Shown here: in pieces, positions 52,973 through 61,627 of the stretch | How the letters are laid out: every line of letters begins with the position of its first letter | How positions within the stretch are numbered: the first letter of the stretch is position 1 | DNA from: CAYWJT01 sp964458655 | GTDB lineage: Bacteria; Acidobacteriota; Aminicenantia; Aminicenantales; Saccharicenantaceae | Direction: 5' to 3' | Length of the DNA stretch: 62,972 nt | Assembly (NCBI GenBank): GCA_964458655.1 | Contig: CAYWJT010000005.1 | Coordinates: 1-62,972, forward strand | The notes under the pieces: model-generated | Told to the model about the DNA's origin: nothing | What the model saw: the letters and a program-made list of their open reading frames with translations, nothing else | The model's database searches: none | Position numbers and translations under genes: made by a program

Positions 52973-53302
52973 ATGAAAAAGAAGCTGAGCGAAGAGGAAT
53001 TCGTCAAGCTGGCCGTCTCGAGCCTGAGACGCGAGAACTTCCGGGGCATCCACACCATCTACAGCGGCTTCAACGACGCCTTCAAGCTCTACTTCGGCGG
53101 CGCCAACCCCATCGAGGCCACCGACCGCCTGGCCCAGGAGGGCCGGATCGTGCTGCGCCCCGTCAAGGGCGGGATGATGATCTATCTCCCGGGCGACGGC
53201 CCGGAGCTCAGCCGGGGCGAGGAAGCCCTGCGCCGGATGGGACTGCTCGACAAGCCGACGGGCGACGGCCGCCGGCCGGCCGAGAGCCCGGCCGACCTTT
53301 GA
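52973..53302 (+). CDS. Small hypothetical cytoplasmic protein
   Basis: 109 residues, KKKLSEEEFVKLAVSSLRRENFRGIHTIYSGFNDAFKLYFGGANPIEATDRLAQEG in its main part (positions 2-57, broken by loops), with a C-terminal disordered tail. The arrangement of helices and a hairpin (IVLRPVKGGMMIYLPG) could form a winged helix. GGGGGCATCA lies before the ATG. Convergent with the M14 pair, 4 bases from its end. Function unknown. Confidence 0.6.
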   Translation: MKKKLSEEEFVKLAVSSLRRENFRGIHTIYSGFNDAFKLYFGGANPIEATDRLAQEGRIVLRPVKGGMMIYLPGDGPELSRGEEALRRMGLLDKPTGDGRRPAESPADL

Positions 53303-53306
53303 AGCC

Positions 53307-55088
53307 TCAGTCGCCCTTCCCGGCGAGCGGAACCGTCTTTTCGAGCCGGCCGGCGTGGCGCGACTCGTAGACGACCTTGAGCTCGCCCTTGCCTTCGATG
53401 AGGAACTGGTGCTCGACCTTGCCGAACCCGGGCACGACCAGGAACTGGACCTCGGGCCTGTGCTTCTTGTAGGAGACTATATTGTCGTATGGGTTCACCA
53501 GGACCCCGCCCGACACCACCCGCGCCCCGGCTCCGGAAACCTTGAGCATGTCCTTGGGATACAGGTTCGCTTTCTCGGCCAGCGCGCTCATGGTCGGCAT
53601 GGCCCTGGAGTTGGTCAGCCTGGTCCTTACCCGGTACAGGTTGCCGCCGAGCGGCCTGACCTCGGTGACCTCCAGGCTGACCTCGGGGACGTGCTTGGCC
53701 GAGAAGATGACGGCCATGGCGTTCCTGTGGACCATGTCCTCGATCATGAAGGTCGCCGGCAGGCGGGAACTCATCTTGACCCAGCCGCCGATCTCGATAT
53801 CGCCGTAAACGGGGTGTTTGAAGGGCTTCCAGGGCTTGTAGAGCTCGCCCTGGGCGACGTGGTCGCTGAACTTGAGGCGCTCGCGGTCCGATACCCCTTC
53901 CGACAGCATGGCCATCATGCCTGCCTCGGAAGCGTCGGCGTCTCCCGGCTTTTTCCCCGGTTCGCGGAACGTCTCCGACTGAACCTGGTAGACCTCTGCC
54001 ACGTAGGCGTAGGCGCCCATGAGCTGGGTCAGCCACTCGACCGAGTCGCCGTAGGTCGTGTACAGGTCCTTCCAGGAGATGAGATACCTGTAGCCGGGCA
54101 TGATGCGCTCGGCCTGCTTGCCGATATAATCGTAGACGGCCAGGTCCTGCGGCGGGTATTCGCCCAGTCCCTTGCGGCTCGGCCCCCGCAGGTACATGCC
54201 GCCGTAATTATGGAAGGACCAGCCGACCGCGATGTTCGTCCGGGCGTAGGCCCACTCGGCCAGGGCCTTGATGCCGACGCCGGAGAAGGGGTACTCGCCG
54301 GCCCCGCTCTCGACATACGGCGGCGCCCAATCGTAGCCCCAGTTGCGGTTGGGGTCCACGTAGCCCTCGCTGTCCTCGTTGAGCCGGCCGTCGCCGTCGT
54401 TGTCGACGCCCTCCTCGCCGAGCAGGGTCCACTCGCCCTTCTCGCCCGGCTTGACGCGCACCATCAGACGCGGGTCCTCGGGGTCGGTCTTATAACCGCC
54501 GAACGGGTCGCGCTTGCGCATCAGACAGATATTGCCGTCGCCGTCGAGGTCGTCGGGGAAGTCCTCGTCCACCAGGCCGTCCCGGTCGTCGTCGACCGGG
54601 ATGCGCAGACTGCGGTTGGAGCTGGGCGTGTTGGCGTCGACGAAAAAGTGGTAGCGGCCGTCGGGGTTGACGACCGGCACGACATAGAACACGACCCTGT
54701 CCAGCAGGGACGTCACTTCCGCGTTCCGGCCGTAATTCGAGAGCAGGTAGTTGATGAGATAGAGGCAAATCTCGCCGCCCTGGATCTCGTTGCCGTGGAT
54801 GTTGCCGTCGACGTAGACGGCCGGCTTGCTCATGGCCGGCCCGGTCTTCTGGCTGTTGATGGTGACGGCCATGAGCGGCCGCCCCTCCTCCGACCGGCCG
54901 ACCTCCTCGAGCTTCATCAGGTCGGGATGCGCCCCGGCCAGGAGCCGGAGGGCCTCGTACATGTCATCGAGCGGGTAGTAGCGGTCGAAGCGCAGCGGGA
55001 AATCGACCTTAGCGGTCCCGGTCGCGGCCGGGACCGCGACGCAGACGACGAGCAGCGCGCCTGCGATGATATTTTTCATGGTGTTCAT
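53307..55088 (-). CDS. M14 family zinc carboxypeptidase, exported
   Basis: 593 residues with a signal peptide (NIIAGALLVVCVAVPAATG). Zinc ligands H98 and E101 (NIHGNE), the third ligand H293 (SFHNYGG) and the catalytic Glu near 365 (VAEVYQ) are all in place. Two acidic calcium-type loops are inserted (DDDRDGLVDEDFPDDLDGDG and DNDGDGRLNEDSEG), and the C-terminus carries a beta domain. It removes C-terminal residues from peptides outside the cytoplasm. AGGAG lies 8 bases before the chosen Met; a 12-codon extension is not supported. It follows an inactive homologue after 32 bases. Confidence 0.87.
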   Translation of the reverse strand: MNTMKNIIAGALLVVCVAVPAATGTAKVDFPLRFDRYYPLDDMYEALRLLAGAHPDLMKLEEVGRSEEGRPLMAVTINSQKTGPAMSKPAVYVDGNIHGNEIQGGEICLYLINYLLSNYGRNAEVTSLLDRVVFYVVPVVNPDGRYHFFVDANTPSSNRSLRIPVDDDRDGLVDEDFPDDLDGDGNICLMRKRDPFGGYKTDPEDPRLMVRVKPGEKGEWTLLGEEGVDNDGDGRLNEDSEGYVDPNRNWGYDWAPPYVESGAGEYPFSGVGIKALAEWAYARTNIAVGWSFHNYGGMYLRGPSRKGLGEYPPQDLAVYDYIGKQAERIMPGYRYLISWKDLYTTYGDSVEWLTQLMGAYAYVAEVYQVQSETFREPGKKPGDADASEAGMMAMLSEGVSDRERLKFSDHVAQGELYKPWKPFKHPVYGDIEIGGWVKMSSRLPATFMIEDMVHRNAMAVIFSAKHVPEVSLEVTEVRPLGGNLYRVRTRLTNSRAMPTMSALAEKANLYPKDMLKVSGAGARVVSGGVLVNPYDNIVSYKKHRPEVQFLVVPGFGKVEHQFLIEGKGELKVVYESRHAGRLEKTVPLAGKGD

Positions 55089-55120
55089 TGCCTTCACTCC
55101 TGACAATCCCCCGGCCGGCT

Positions 55121-57220
55121 TCATTTCGCGCCTCCGAGAGCGACCTCTCTCGTATCGCTCCAGGCCATCCTGGTCTCGGCCTTCAGCTTCAGCTTGACCG
55201 GCTTTTCGGCCCTGACCACCCAGGTGACGGTCTTGGCCTCCAGCGGTTTGAGGCCCTGGACGGCCGTCCGCTTCCTGCCGTCGATGACCTCGAAGCCGGG
55301 CCCTTCCAGCGTGAGGATGACCGGCAGCGGACGCTGGTTGCGCAGGCCCATGGCGGTCGGGTAAGGCAGGCCGCCGATGTTCTCTACGACGGCCTTGACC
55401 TCGTAAACGCCCTCGCCGAGGCGCTTGACCTCCGCCGAGGCCAGCTTGACGCGGGCCATCTTCGAGGCGACCTCGAAAACCCAGGGCACCTGGCCCTGGA
55501 GCAGGGCCTCGATCATGGACGGGGGCGGCGTGTTGTCGGCGAAGGGGACCGCGCCTCCGGTCTCGACCTCTCCCAGGGCGGGGTGTTTGAAAGGCGTCCA
55601 GGGCAGGAAGCCCTTGCCGTCGAGCCGGGCGTCGCTGAAAGCGAGGAGCGCTTTTTCCCTGGGGTCGGCCCCTTCGGCCGAAGGCGGCTTGGGCATCTGC
55701 TTGAGCATCTCGGCCATGCGTTTGGTATCCATCATGCCGCCCTTGACGGCGTCGATGACCTGTTTGGCCTTGAACTGGGCTGGCGCGCCGACGGACTTGA
55801 GGAAGGCGTCTATCTTCTCCTCGCCGAGGGCGATGAACTCGTCGTTGGTCATCTTCTCGAGCTTTTCGGGCGTGATTTCGTCGGCCGCCTTCTTCTGCTC
55901 CGGCTCCGGCGGGGTCCAGAAGTCCATGGCGAAGGACGGCAGGCCGCGGTGGTAATAGGCCCAGAGCTCGAAGGAGCCGTCTTTGTCGGCGGCCGGCTCG
56001 AGGCGCTTGCCGTCGAGCTTGTTCTTCTTGAGGAACTCCTTGTATTTCTCCGAGAGCTCGCGGTAGAACTTGAGGTCCTCCTCCTGGGGGTTGACGACGG
56101 CCCCGAGCCCGAGGAAGCTCGCGATCATGGACTCGGTGACCTCCATCCCCGGCGGCGCGAGCGGCTTGACCATCTCCATGACCTCATCCAGGGTGTAGGT
56201 CCGGTTGGGGTCGGCGCCGATGAAGCCGGCGAAGCGCTCGGGTATCTTGATCTGGTTGAGGTCGGCTTCGCCCTTGCGGCCGCCCCGGGGCGGGTTGAGG
56301 CAGAAATTGGCCGAGCCGAAGACGAAGGCCAGGCCGATCTCGCGGTGGCGGTCGACGAAGCGCATGAGCTCGAAGCTCTCCTTCTCGCTACCCGCCCAGG
56401 TGCCGCCGTCAGCGGTGAAGAACCGGAACAGGTGAGGGAAGTTCACGCCGACGTTGACGCCGCCGGGCCCGTCCTCGTTGTAGGCGCCGTCGCCGTCGTT
56501 GTCGAGGCCTTCGGTGAAGAGTTTGTATAGGCCTTTTTCGCCCTTGGCCCAGTCCGCTCTCTTCATCAGCCTGGGCTCGCCCGGCACCGGCAGCCATTCG
56601 CCCTCGGGGTCCTTGACCCGCATCGTGGAGATGACGCCGTCTCCGTTTAGGTCTTCCGGGCCGTCCTCGTCGACAGCGTCGTCCCGGTCGTCGTTCACGG
56701 GCCTGGCGTTGCGGCCGTCGAGCCGGAGCGGCTTCGAGAAGAAGCGGGCGGCCGCGTCCGGGTTGCCCACGGGCAGGATGTACCAGGTTCGGTCGGCCCG
56801 CAGGTCGGCCTTTTCCAGGACGAGCCTGGCCAGGAAAAGCGCGGCTTCCGAGGCCAGCGGCACCGTACCTTCCATATTCGCGGCGACGAAGACGGCCGGC
56901 AGCGACCTGCTCTCCTTGTTTATCTCCGGGCCGACCTCGAGTATCACCACGTCGCGGCCGCCGGGGCTCTTGGCTACGGCATGGAGCCTGGCGACCGAGG
57001 GGTTGGCCTTGGCCAGGGCCAGGAAAGCGGCCGCTACCTCTTCCGGACTGTGGTAGCGGTCGAAGGAAACCGCGGCCGCAACCGGACCGGGTTTGGACTG
57101 AGACGGCGGGCGTCCGGCCGTCGCGGTGTTCGACGCCGCAATAAAGAAAAGCAAAGACAGGGACATGACCGGTAACAGCAGGCGGCGTGTCATTCCTGCT
57201 CGAGCGCCTGGTTTTTGCAT
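55121..57220 (-). CDS. M14-like protein lacking zinc ligands, exported
   Basis: 699 residues with a signal peptide after the MTRR region (LLLPVMSLSLLFFIAAS). It aligns with the M14 enzyme downstream, including acidic loops (DDRDDAVDEDGPEDLNGDG and DNDGDGAYNEDGPGG), but the ligands are lost. NIHGNE is here NMEGTV (E117, V120), FHNYGG is here FGSANF, and the catalytic Glu position reads AMDF. It is predicted to be a catalytically dead partner. An extra helical insert (about 320-480) is rich in charged residues. GAGGAGG precedes the chosen ATG by 9 bases; the far longer reading frame upstream contains the promoter. Confidence 0.7.
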   Translation of the reverse strand: MQKPGARAGMTRRLLLPVMSLSLLFFIAASNTATAGRPPSQSKPGPVAAAVSFDRYHSPEEVAAAFLALAKANPSVARLHAVAKSPGGRDVVILEVGPEINKESRSLPAVFVAANMEGTVPLASEAALFLARLVLEKADLRADRTWYILPVGNPDAAARFFSKPLRLDGRNARPVNDDRDDAVDEDGPEDLNGDGVISTMRVKDPEGEWLPVPGEPRLMKRADWAKGEKGLYKLFTEGLDNDGDGAYNEDGPGGVNVGVNFPHLFRFFTADGGTWAGSEKESFELMRFVDRHREIGLAFVFGSANFCLNPPRGGRKGEADLNQIKIPERFAGFIGADPNRTYTLDEVMEMVKPLAPPGMEVTESMIASFLGLGAVVNPQEEDLKFYRELSEKYKEFLKKNKLDGKRLEPAADKDGSFELWAYYHRGLPSFAMDFWTPPEPEQKKAADEITPEKLEKMTNDEFIALGEEKIDAFLKSVGAPAQFKAKQVIDAVKGGMMDTKRMAEMLKQMPKPPSAEGADPREKALLAFSDARLDGKGFLPWTPFKHPALGEVETGGAVPFADNTPPPSMIEALLQGQVPWVFEVASKMARVKLASAEVKRLGEGVYEVKAVVENIGGLPYPTAMGLRNQRPLPVILTLEGPGFEVIDGRKRTAVQGLKPLEAKTVTWVVRAEKPVKLKLKAETRMAWSDTREVALGGAK

Positions 57221-57253
57221 GCAGACCGACCTCCTCAGGAAGATGACCTGTTC

Positions 57254-57281
57254 ATTATCATATATACGCGGCTCCCTGCAA
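57254..57281 (-). promoter_or_regulatory. Promoter of the M14 pair
   Basis: Minus-strand TTGCAG, 16 bases, GATAAT, about 34 bases before the start codon. Confidence 0.4.
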
Positions 57282-57329
57282 ACGGGTTCATCCTTGGGCG
57301 GCGGGCGGGACCGGGAGGAAGCCCGGATG

Positions 57330-57338
57330 TGGTATAAT
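57330..57338 (+). promoter_or_regulatory. Extended -10 promoter of the HdrE/HdrD-like pair
   Basis: TGGTATAAT: a TGn extension before a perfect TATAAT, with no -35 needed or seen. The start codon is 27 bases further. Confidence 0.5.
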
Positions 57339-57364
57339 GTCCCCCTTTTGAAGATGGTGTTCCA

Positions 57365-58015
57365 ATGCGGGCCATGACCATACTGAGATATTTCGTCCTT
57401 GTCGCCTTCGTCGTCTCCCTCGGCCTGCTGACGATACAGGCCCTGGGCACCATCAGGTTCGGCCGGAGGCGCCTTTGCTCCGAACCGCGCGGCAGCCGCT
57501 GGAAAGGCGCGGCCTACGCCTTCGGCCGGGGCATGATGCCATGGGAAAAAGAGAGCGCAGCCAAGCACCTGCCCACTTATGTCGCCGGCATGTCCTATCA
57601 CGCCGGCATCTTCTCGGCCATACTGTGCGCCCTCAGCCTGGCCGCCTCGGTCCGGCTCGGGCCGGCACTGGTCCTGTCCCTGCAGGTCCTGATGGCCGCC
57701 GGGTTCCTGGCCGGGACAGGCCTCCTCATCAAGCGGACAATGAGACCCGAGATCAGGCACATCAGCTGCCCGGACGATTACGCGGCCAACCTCATCACGG
57801 ACATCCTCATCCTGTGCGGGCTTCTCGCCGTCCGTCTTGAGGCCCTGGAGACCGTTTTTCTGCTGGCCGCCGCCGTCACTTTCCTCTACATGCCGGTGGG
57901 CAAGATCCGCCACTGCTTTTTCTTCTTCTACAGCCGGTTCCTGTTCGGCTCCTATTTCGGGAGACGGGGCGTCCTGCCCCGCCGGCGGCCGGTCAAAGCC
58001 GAGGCGCGGCCATGA
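57365..58015 (+). CDS. NarI/HdrE-like membrane cytochrome b subunit
   Basis: 216 residues with about five transmembrane helices. Histidines that could ligate haem are H68 and H79 in the helix after KHLPTYVAGMSYHAG, H132 and H183 (GKIRHCFFFFY). This is the arrangement of NarI, DsrM and HdrE subunits, which pass electrons between the quinone pool and a Fe-S partner. The HdrD-like gene overlaps by ATGA, so the two should form one membrane complex. Confidence 0.72.
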   Translation: MRAMTILRYFVLVAFVVSLGLLTIQALGTIRFGRRRLCSEPRGSRWKGAAYAFGRGMMPWEKESAAKHLPTYVAGMSYHAGIFSAILCALSLAASVRLGPALVLSLQVLMAAGFLAGTGLLIKRTMRPEIRHISCPDDYAANLITDILILCGLLAVRLEALETVFLLAAAVTFLYMPVGKIRHCFFFFYSRFLFGSYFGRRGVLPRRRPVKAEARP

Positions 58016-59358
58016 AGGAAGCGAACAATCCCGTTCACGTCCTGGAGGACAGGATCCAGGCCCTGAGCGACGAGGACCTCGACAGGATCCTGCGCGTCTT
58101 CCGGGAAAAGCTGGGGGCCGACGCCGCCGCGTACTTCAACTCTTGCGTGCACTGCGGATTATGCTCCGACTCGTGCCATTATTTCCTGGCGACCGGCGAC
58201 CCCGAAGCCGTGCCGGCCGCCAAGCTCGACCTGATGAACCGGGTCTTCAAAAGGCATTTCACGCTTTCCGGAAGAAAGCTCGCGAGGCTCGTCGGGGCCG
58301 CCCGTCTGAACCGGGAGCTGGTCCGGGAATGGGTGGATTCGCTCTTCGGCCGCTGCAGCCTGTGCGGCCGATGCTCCCTGAGCTGCACCATGGGTATCAA
58401 CATATTCGCCCTCATCAGGGCCGGCCGCTCGGCCCTGGCGGCCGTCGGGCTCGTCCCGCCCGGCCTGCAGTCGACCGTCGACACAGCCCTCCGGGCCGGC
58501 AACAACATGGGCATCTCCCGCGAGAACTGGCTGGATACGCTCGAATGGCTGACCGAGGAGTTGCGCAACGAGGTCGGGGATCAGGGAGCCGGCCTGCCGG
58601 TCGACCGCAAAGGCGCCAAGATCCTCTACACCATCAATCCCAGAGAAGCCATGTTCTTCCCCTTATCGATCTCCGCGGTCGGCAAGATCTTCTACGCGGC
58701 CGGCGAAGACTGGACCTTCTCCAGCGCGAATTTCGACGTCACCAACTACGGCCTCTACAACGGCGACGACGAGGCGGCGGGCCTCATGTCGGAGCGTCTC
58801 CTGAGGGCCGCGGCCGAGCTCGGCTGCAGCGAGCTCATCCTGGCCGAATGCGGCCACGGCTTCAACTCCAACCGCTGGGAAGCGCCGCAATGGCTGCAGC
58901 GAGGGGCCGGGGTCAAGGTCCGCAGCATCCTGGAGGTCGTCGCCGACTATATCCGGGAGGGCCGCATCCGGCTCGACCCCTCGCGCAACACTAAAGTCTT
59001 CACCCTCCATGACCCATGTAACTTGGTCCGGCTGGGAGGCGTCGTGGAGGAGCAGCGCTATATCCTCAAACACGCGGTCCTCAATTTCGTCGAGATGCGC
59101 CCCAACCGGGAGAAGAACTATTGCTGCGGCGGAGGAGGCGGCCAGCTGGCCATGACCAACTTCGCCCAGCGCAGGCTGGCCGTCGGCAAAATAAAGGCCG
59201 ACCAGATCGCCAGGACCGGCGCGCGGGTGGTGGCCGCCCCCTGCCACAACTGCATCGACCAGCTCATGGAGCTCAATAAGCACTACAAGCTGGGCGTCGA
59301 GATCAAGACCGTCTGCGAAATAGCGGCCGACGCCCTCGTCATAGAGAAAGGGCGGTAA
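58012..59358 (+). CDS. HdrD/DsrK-like Fe-S protein with CCG domain
   Basis: 448 residues. Two 4Fe-4S motifs (C45, C48, C51, C55 in CVHCGLCSDSC and C115, C118, C121, C125 in CSLCGRCSLSC) precede a region ending in a CCG domain (NYCCGGGGGQL near 370 and APCHNCIDQL). It resembles the catalytic subunit of heterodisulfide reductase and DsrK. The disulfide or thiol partner is unknown. Probably a redox complex with the NarI-like subunit. Confidence 0.82.
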   Translation: MKEANNPVHVLEDRIQALSDEDLDRILRVFREKLGADAAAYFNSCVHCGLCSDSCHYFLATGDPEAVPAAKLDLMNRVFKRHFTLSGRKLARLVGAARLNRELVREWVDSLFGRCSLCGRCSLSCTMGINIFALIRAGRSALAAVGLVPPGLQSTVDTALRAGNNMGISRENWLDTLEWLTEELRNEVGDQGAGLPVDRKGAKILYTINPREAMFFPLSISAVGKIFYAAGEDWTFSSANFDVTNYGLYNGDDEAAGLMSERLLRAAAELGCSELILAECGHGFNSNRWEAPQWLQRGAGVKVRSILEVVADYIREGRIRLDPSRNTKVFTLHDPCNLVRLGGVVEEQRYILKHAVLNFVEMRPNREKNYCCGGGGGQLAMTNFAQRRLAVGKIKADQIARTGARVVAAPCHNCIDQLMELNKHYKLGVEIKTVCEIAADALVIEKGR

Positions 59359-59487
59359 AAGCGCCTTTCGCCTCAGACCATCAGCCCCGGCATCCCCTTT
59401 TATCCCCTCGGGCGGCGCGGGTCTTCAAGAAGGAATCCGTCCCCTGCCCCTGCCTTTCAAGTTGGAACGGACCCGACCAGGCGCCCG

Positions 59488-59503
59488 GGACGCGGCCGCG
59501 TCC
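59488..59503 (-). terminator. GC palindrome just after the NifU-like gene
   Basis: GGACGCGGCCGCGTCC is a perfect 16-base palindrome four bases beyond the stop codon on the minus strand. It could fold as a 6-bp stem with GGCC loop; no T-run. The 148-base region between the two convergent genes holds nothing else. Confidence 0.35.
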
Positions 59504-59506
59504 TCT

Positions 59507-59998
59507 TCATTCTCCGTCCCCCGAGGTCTTTCGGAAGGCCCGCTTCCAGGGAGCGTTCTTGCAGGCCAGGTAATCGGCCAAGGCCCGACGCAGGGTATCG
59601 GCAGCCAGCTGGGCGCAGTGAACGCTGTCTTCGGGGAGCCCGCCGAGGGCCCTGATGATCTCAGCGGCGCTGACCCCGCCCAGGGCCTCGATGAACTCTT
59701 TGCCGGCCGCCAGCTCGGTGGCGACGCTGCCGCAGGCTACTGTGGTCACGCAGCCGTCGGTCTGGAAGGCGCACTCCACGACCCTGCCGTCCCTTACCCG
59801 CAGGAACATCTCCATGGTATCGCCGCAGGCGCCCTTGTTCCTGGCATACCCGTCCGCCTCTTCCAGCCGCCGGAAGTTCCTAGGATTCCGCCAGTGGTCG
59901 ATAACCTCCGGACTGTAGAGGCGGCGAAGCTCCTTCATGATTCGCTCCTCGGACACGCGGACGGGTCCGCCCGCTTCGTTGGCTCCATTATCAGTCAT
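59507..59998 (-). CDS. NifU/IscU-like iron-sulfur scaffold protein
   Basis: 163 residues. The three scaffold cysteines and the Asp are present: C58-G-D60 (ACGDTM), C83 (TDGCVTT) and C128 (SVHCAQLA). A cluster is assembled on these and handed to apo-proteins. No cysteine desulfurase gene is in the window. AGGAGG lies 6 bases before the ATG. It is 134 bases downstream of the CGGC gene, in the Fur-led cluster. Confidence 0.88.
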   Translation of the reverse strand: MTDNGANEAGGPVRVSEERIMKELRRLYSPEVIDHWRNPRNFRRLEEADGYARNKGACGDTMEMFLRVRDGRVVECAFQTDGCVTTVACGSVATELAAGKEFIEALGGVSAAEIIRALGGLPEDSVHCAQLAADTLRRALADYLACKNAPWKRAFRKTSGDGE

Positions 59999-60132
59999 GG
60001 TCGGCCTCCTGCTCCCGGACGCCGGACGTATCTTGTTGCTTGTTCGTCCGTTCGACCATATCCCTGCAGTCCCCGATCTCTATTCCCTAGCGCCGACGCA
60101 AGCCCGCGCTCTCGAAGCCGCGAAGGCGCATC

Positions 60133-60576
60133 TCAGTTATAGGACTCCATGACCGCCCGGTCTTCCTTCATCAGGTCGCCGGCCAGCTCTTCCATGTTCG
60201 CTTCCTTCCAGAACGGCAGCCTCTTATGGACCTCCAGGTATTTGAGGGGGATCGGGTGCGTGCCGACGACCACAGGGATCCCGTAGCGCTTCTCTATGAA
60301 TTCCTTGAACTCGCGGATGTAGGGGCAGGGCGGGTAGCCGACGACCAGGCCGGTGGCCAGATGGATGACCTCGGCGCCGTTCTTTTTCATTTCCTCCGGC
60401 ACGTACTCTATGTTGCCGCCGGGACAATCCCCGCAGTAGGAATAGCCGACCACCTCCAACGGTTCCTCCTTGGGATAGCGGGCAAAGGCGCCCACCCGCT
60501 CCCGGGCCGCCCGGAAGCACTTCCCCCCGCCGCAGGACTGGTAACGTCCGCAGATTATGATGCCGATCTTCTTCAT
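60133..60576 (-). CDS. CGGC domain protein
   Basis: 147 residues. The N-terminal CGRYQSCGGGKCFRA has the cysteine-rich signature that names the family, with more cysteines in YCGDCPGG and GYPPCPY. A metal- or cluster-binding role is likely but unproven. GGAGG lies 5 bases before the chosen ATG. It is between the NifX-like and NifU-like genes. Confidence 0.8.
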   Translation of the reverse strand: MKKIGIIICGRYQSCGGGKCFRAARERVGAFARYPKEEPLEVVGYSYCGDCPGGNIEYVPEEMKKNGAEVIHLATGLVVGYPPCPYIREFKEFIEKRYGIPVVVGTHPIPLKYLEVHKRLPFWKEANMEELAGDLMKEDRAVMESYN

Positions 60577-60668
60577 CAGTTCCTCCAAGTCAGTCGGTCA
60601 ATGGACAGTGTCTTTATTCCGCCTGCCCGCCCTTTACTAGGGGTCGGGCCCGGCGGCCGAGCTTCCGC

Positions 60669-61037
60669 CTAGTCGTTCCCATGGCGGCAATGGCCCTCGC
60701 GGCCGTGACCGTGATCACACAGGTCCCGGCCCGGTTCGAGTTCCCCGCGCAGGAACTTGTCGACGACTTCATCCACACGACCCTGCACCCCGACGAACGT
60801 CTTGATGTTCCTTTCGGCGAAAAATTCCCGGGCGCGCGGGCCCATGCCCCCGGCGATGATGACGCCGACCCCCAGCTCCGACAGCCAGCCGGGCAGGAAG
60901 CCGGGCTGATGGCCCGGGTTGGGGATCTCCTCGCGGCTCACGACGCGGCCCGCTTCGACATCGACAATGGTGTAGGCCGGGCAGCGGCCGAAGTGGCCGG
61001 AGACCTGACCGTTTTCAGTTGAAACGGCTATTTTCAT
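60669..61037 (-). CDS. NifX/NafY-like (dinitrogenase Fe-Mo cofactor-type) protein
   Basis: 122 residues: AVSTENGQVSGHFGRCPAY, IIAGGMGPRAREFF and GELEPG are typical of the family. The C-terminus has a His/Cys-rich metal tail (CDHGHGREGHCRHGND). No nitrogenase genes are present; in non-fixers such proteins are thought to handle Fe-S clusters or metals. GAGGAGC precedes the ATG. The gene starts 51 bases after the fur stop. Confidence 0.85.
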   Translation of the reverse strand: MKIAVSTENGQVSGHFGRCPAYTIVDVEAGRVVSREEIPNPGHQPGFLPGWLSELGVGVIIAGGMGPRAREFFAERNIKTFVGVQGRVDEVVDKFLRGELEPGRDLCDHGHGREGHCRHGND

Positions 61038-61088
61038 TATAGCTCCTCGCGAAAAAATAATTTCACTTTCATGCCTGTAGCTTCAAAC

Positions 61089-61535
61089 TCAGCGGCATTT
61101 TTCGCACAGACCGAGGAATTCGAAGTTGTGGTCCTGGATCAGAAAATTGTGCTTCTTGGCCAGGGTCTCCTCCGTTTTCTTAACGAGCTCCAGCTCTTCC
61201 TCGATGAAATCCCGATAGTCCATGATCCGGCCGCACCGCGTGCAGATGAGATGATGGTGATGGCCTTTGCCGCCCTCGCTCTTGAGCTCGTAACGGCCCT
61301 GGCCGTCGCCGGAGACCACCTTCTGGACGAGGCCCAGCCGGTGGAGCAGTTCGAGGGTGCGGTAAACCGTGGTCAGGCCGAGGCCCGGGCGCTCGGCATA
61401 AATGGCGGCGTGGATCTCCTTGGCGCTCATGTGCCCGGAGGAGCGGCTGAGCAGGTCGAGTATGACTTCGCGCGGCACGGTCCAGCGCGCGACGTTCTCG
61501 CGCAACGCGTGCTTAAGCCTACGGCATCCGGGCAC
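61089..61535 (-). CDS. fur: Fur family metal-responsive regulator
   Basis: 148 residues with the winged-helix DNA reader and the zinc/iron sites HHHHLICTRCGR and the C-terminal CEKC (C98, C101, C144, C147). Whether iron (Fur) or peroxide (PerR) is sensed cannot be told. It starts at a GTG preceded by GGGGTGAG. A Fur box covers its transcription start, so it is autoregulated. Likely regulator of the downstream Fe-S genes. Confidence 0.85.
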   Translation of the reverse strand: MPGCRRLKHALRENVARWTVPREVILDLLSRSSGHMSAKEIHAAIYAERPGLGLTTVYRTLELLHRLGLVQKVVSGDGQGRYELKSEGGKGHHHHLICTRCGRIMDYRDFIEEELELVKKTEETLAKKHNFLIQDHNFEFLGLCEKCR

Positions 61536-61555
61536 GCCTCACCCCTCGCCAATAT

Positions 61556-61570
61556 CGATAATCATTTTCA
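61556..61570. promoter_or_regulatory. Fur box
   Basis: On the minus strand TGAAAATGATTATCG, 12 of 14 positions as the 7-1-7 consensus TGATAAT-N-ATTATCA. It lies right after the -10 of the fur promoter, so it would cover the transcription start. Confidence 0.75.
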
Positions 61571-61575
61571 TTAAC

Positions 61576-61604
61576 AGGATAGCCCCGCGGCTTGCGCCTG
61601 TCAA
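61576..61604 (-). promoter_or_regulatory. Promoter of the fur cluster
   Basis: TTGACA, 17 bases, TATCCT on the minus strand, directly before the Fur box. Confidence 0.6.
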
Positions 61605-61627
61605 GCGCGGCCGGGCCGAGCCGGATC

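Noticed and set aside
60001..60132. 22-residue ORF before the NifU-like gene
   Set aside because: Hydrophilic, no convincing ribosome binding site, and it ends within the NifU-like start region. Probably chance.
60669..61037. Nitrogen fixation locus
   Set aside because: NifX/NafY-like and NifU-like proteins occur widely outside nitrogen fixers, and no nifHDK genes are in the window.
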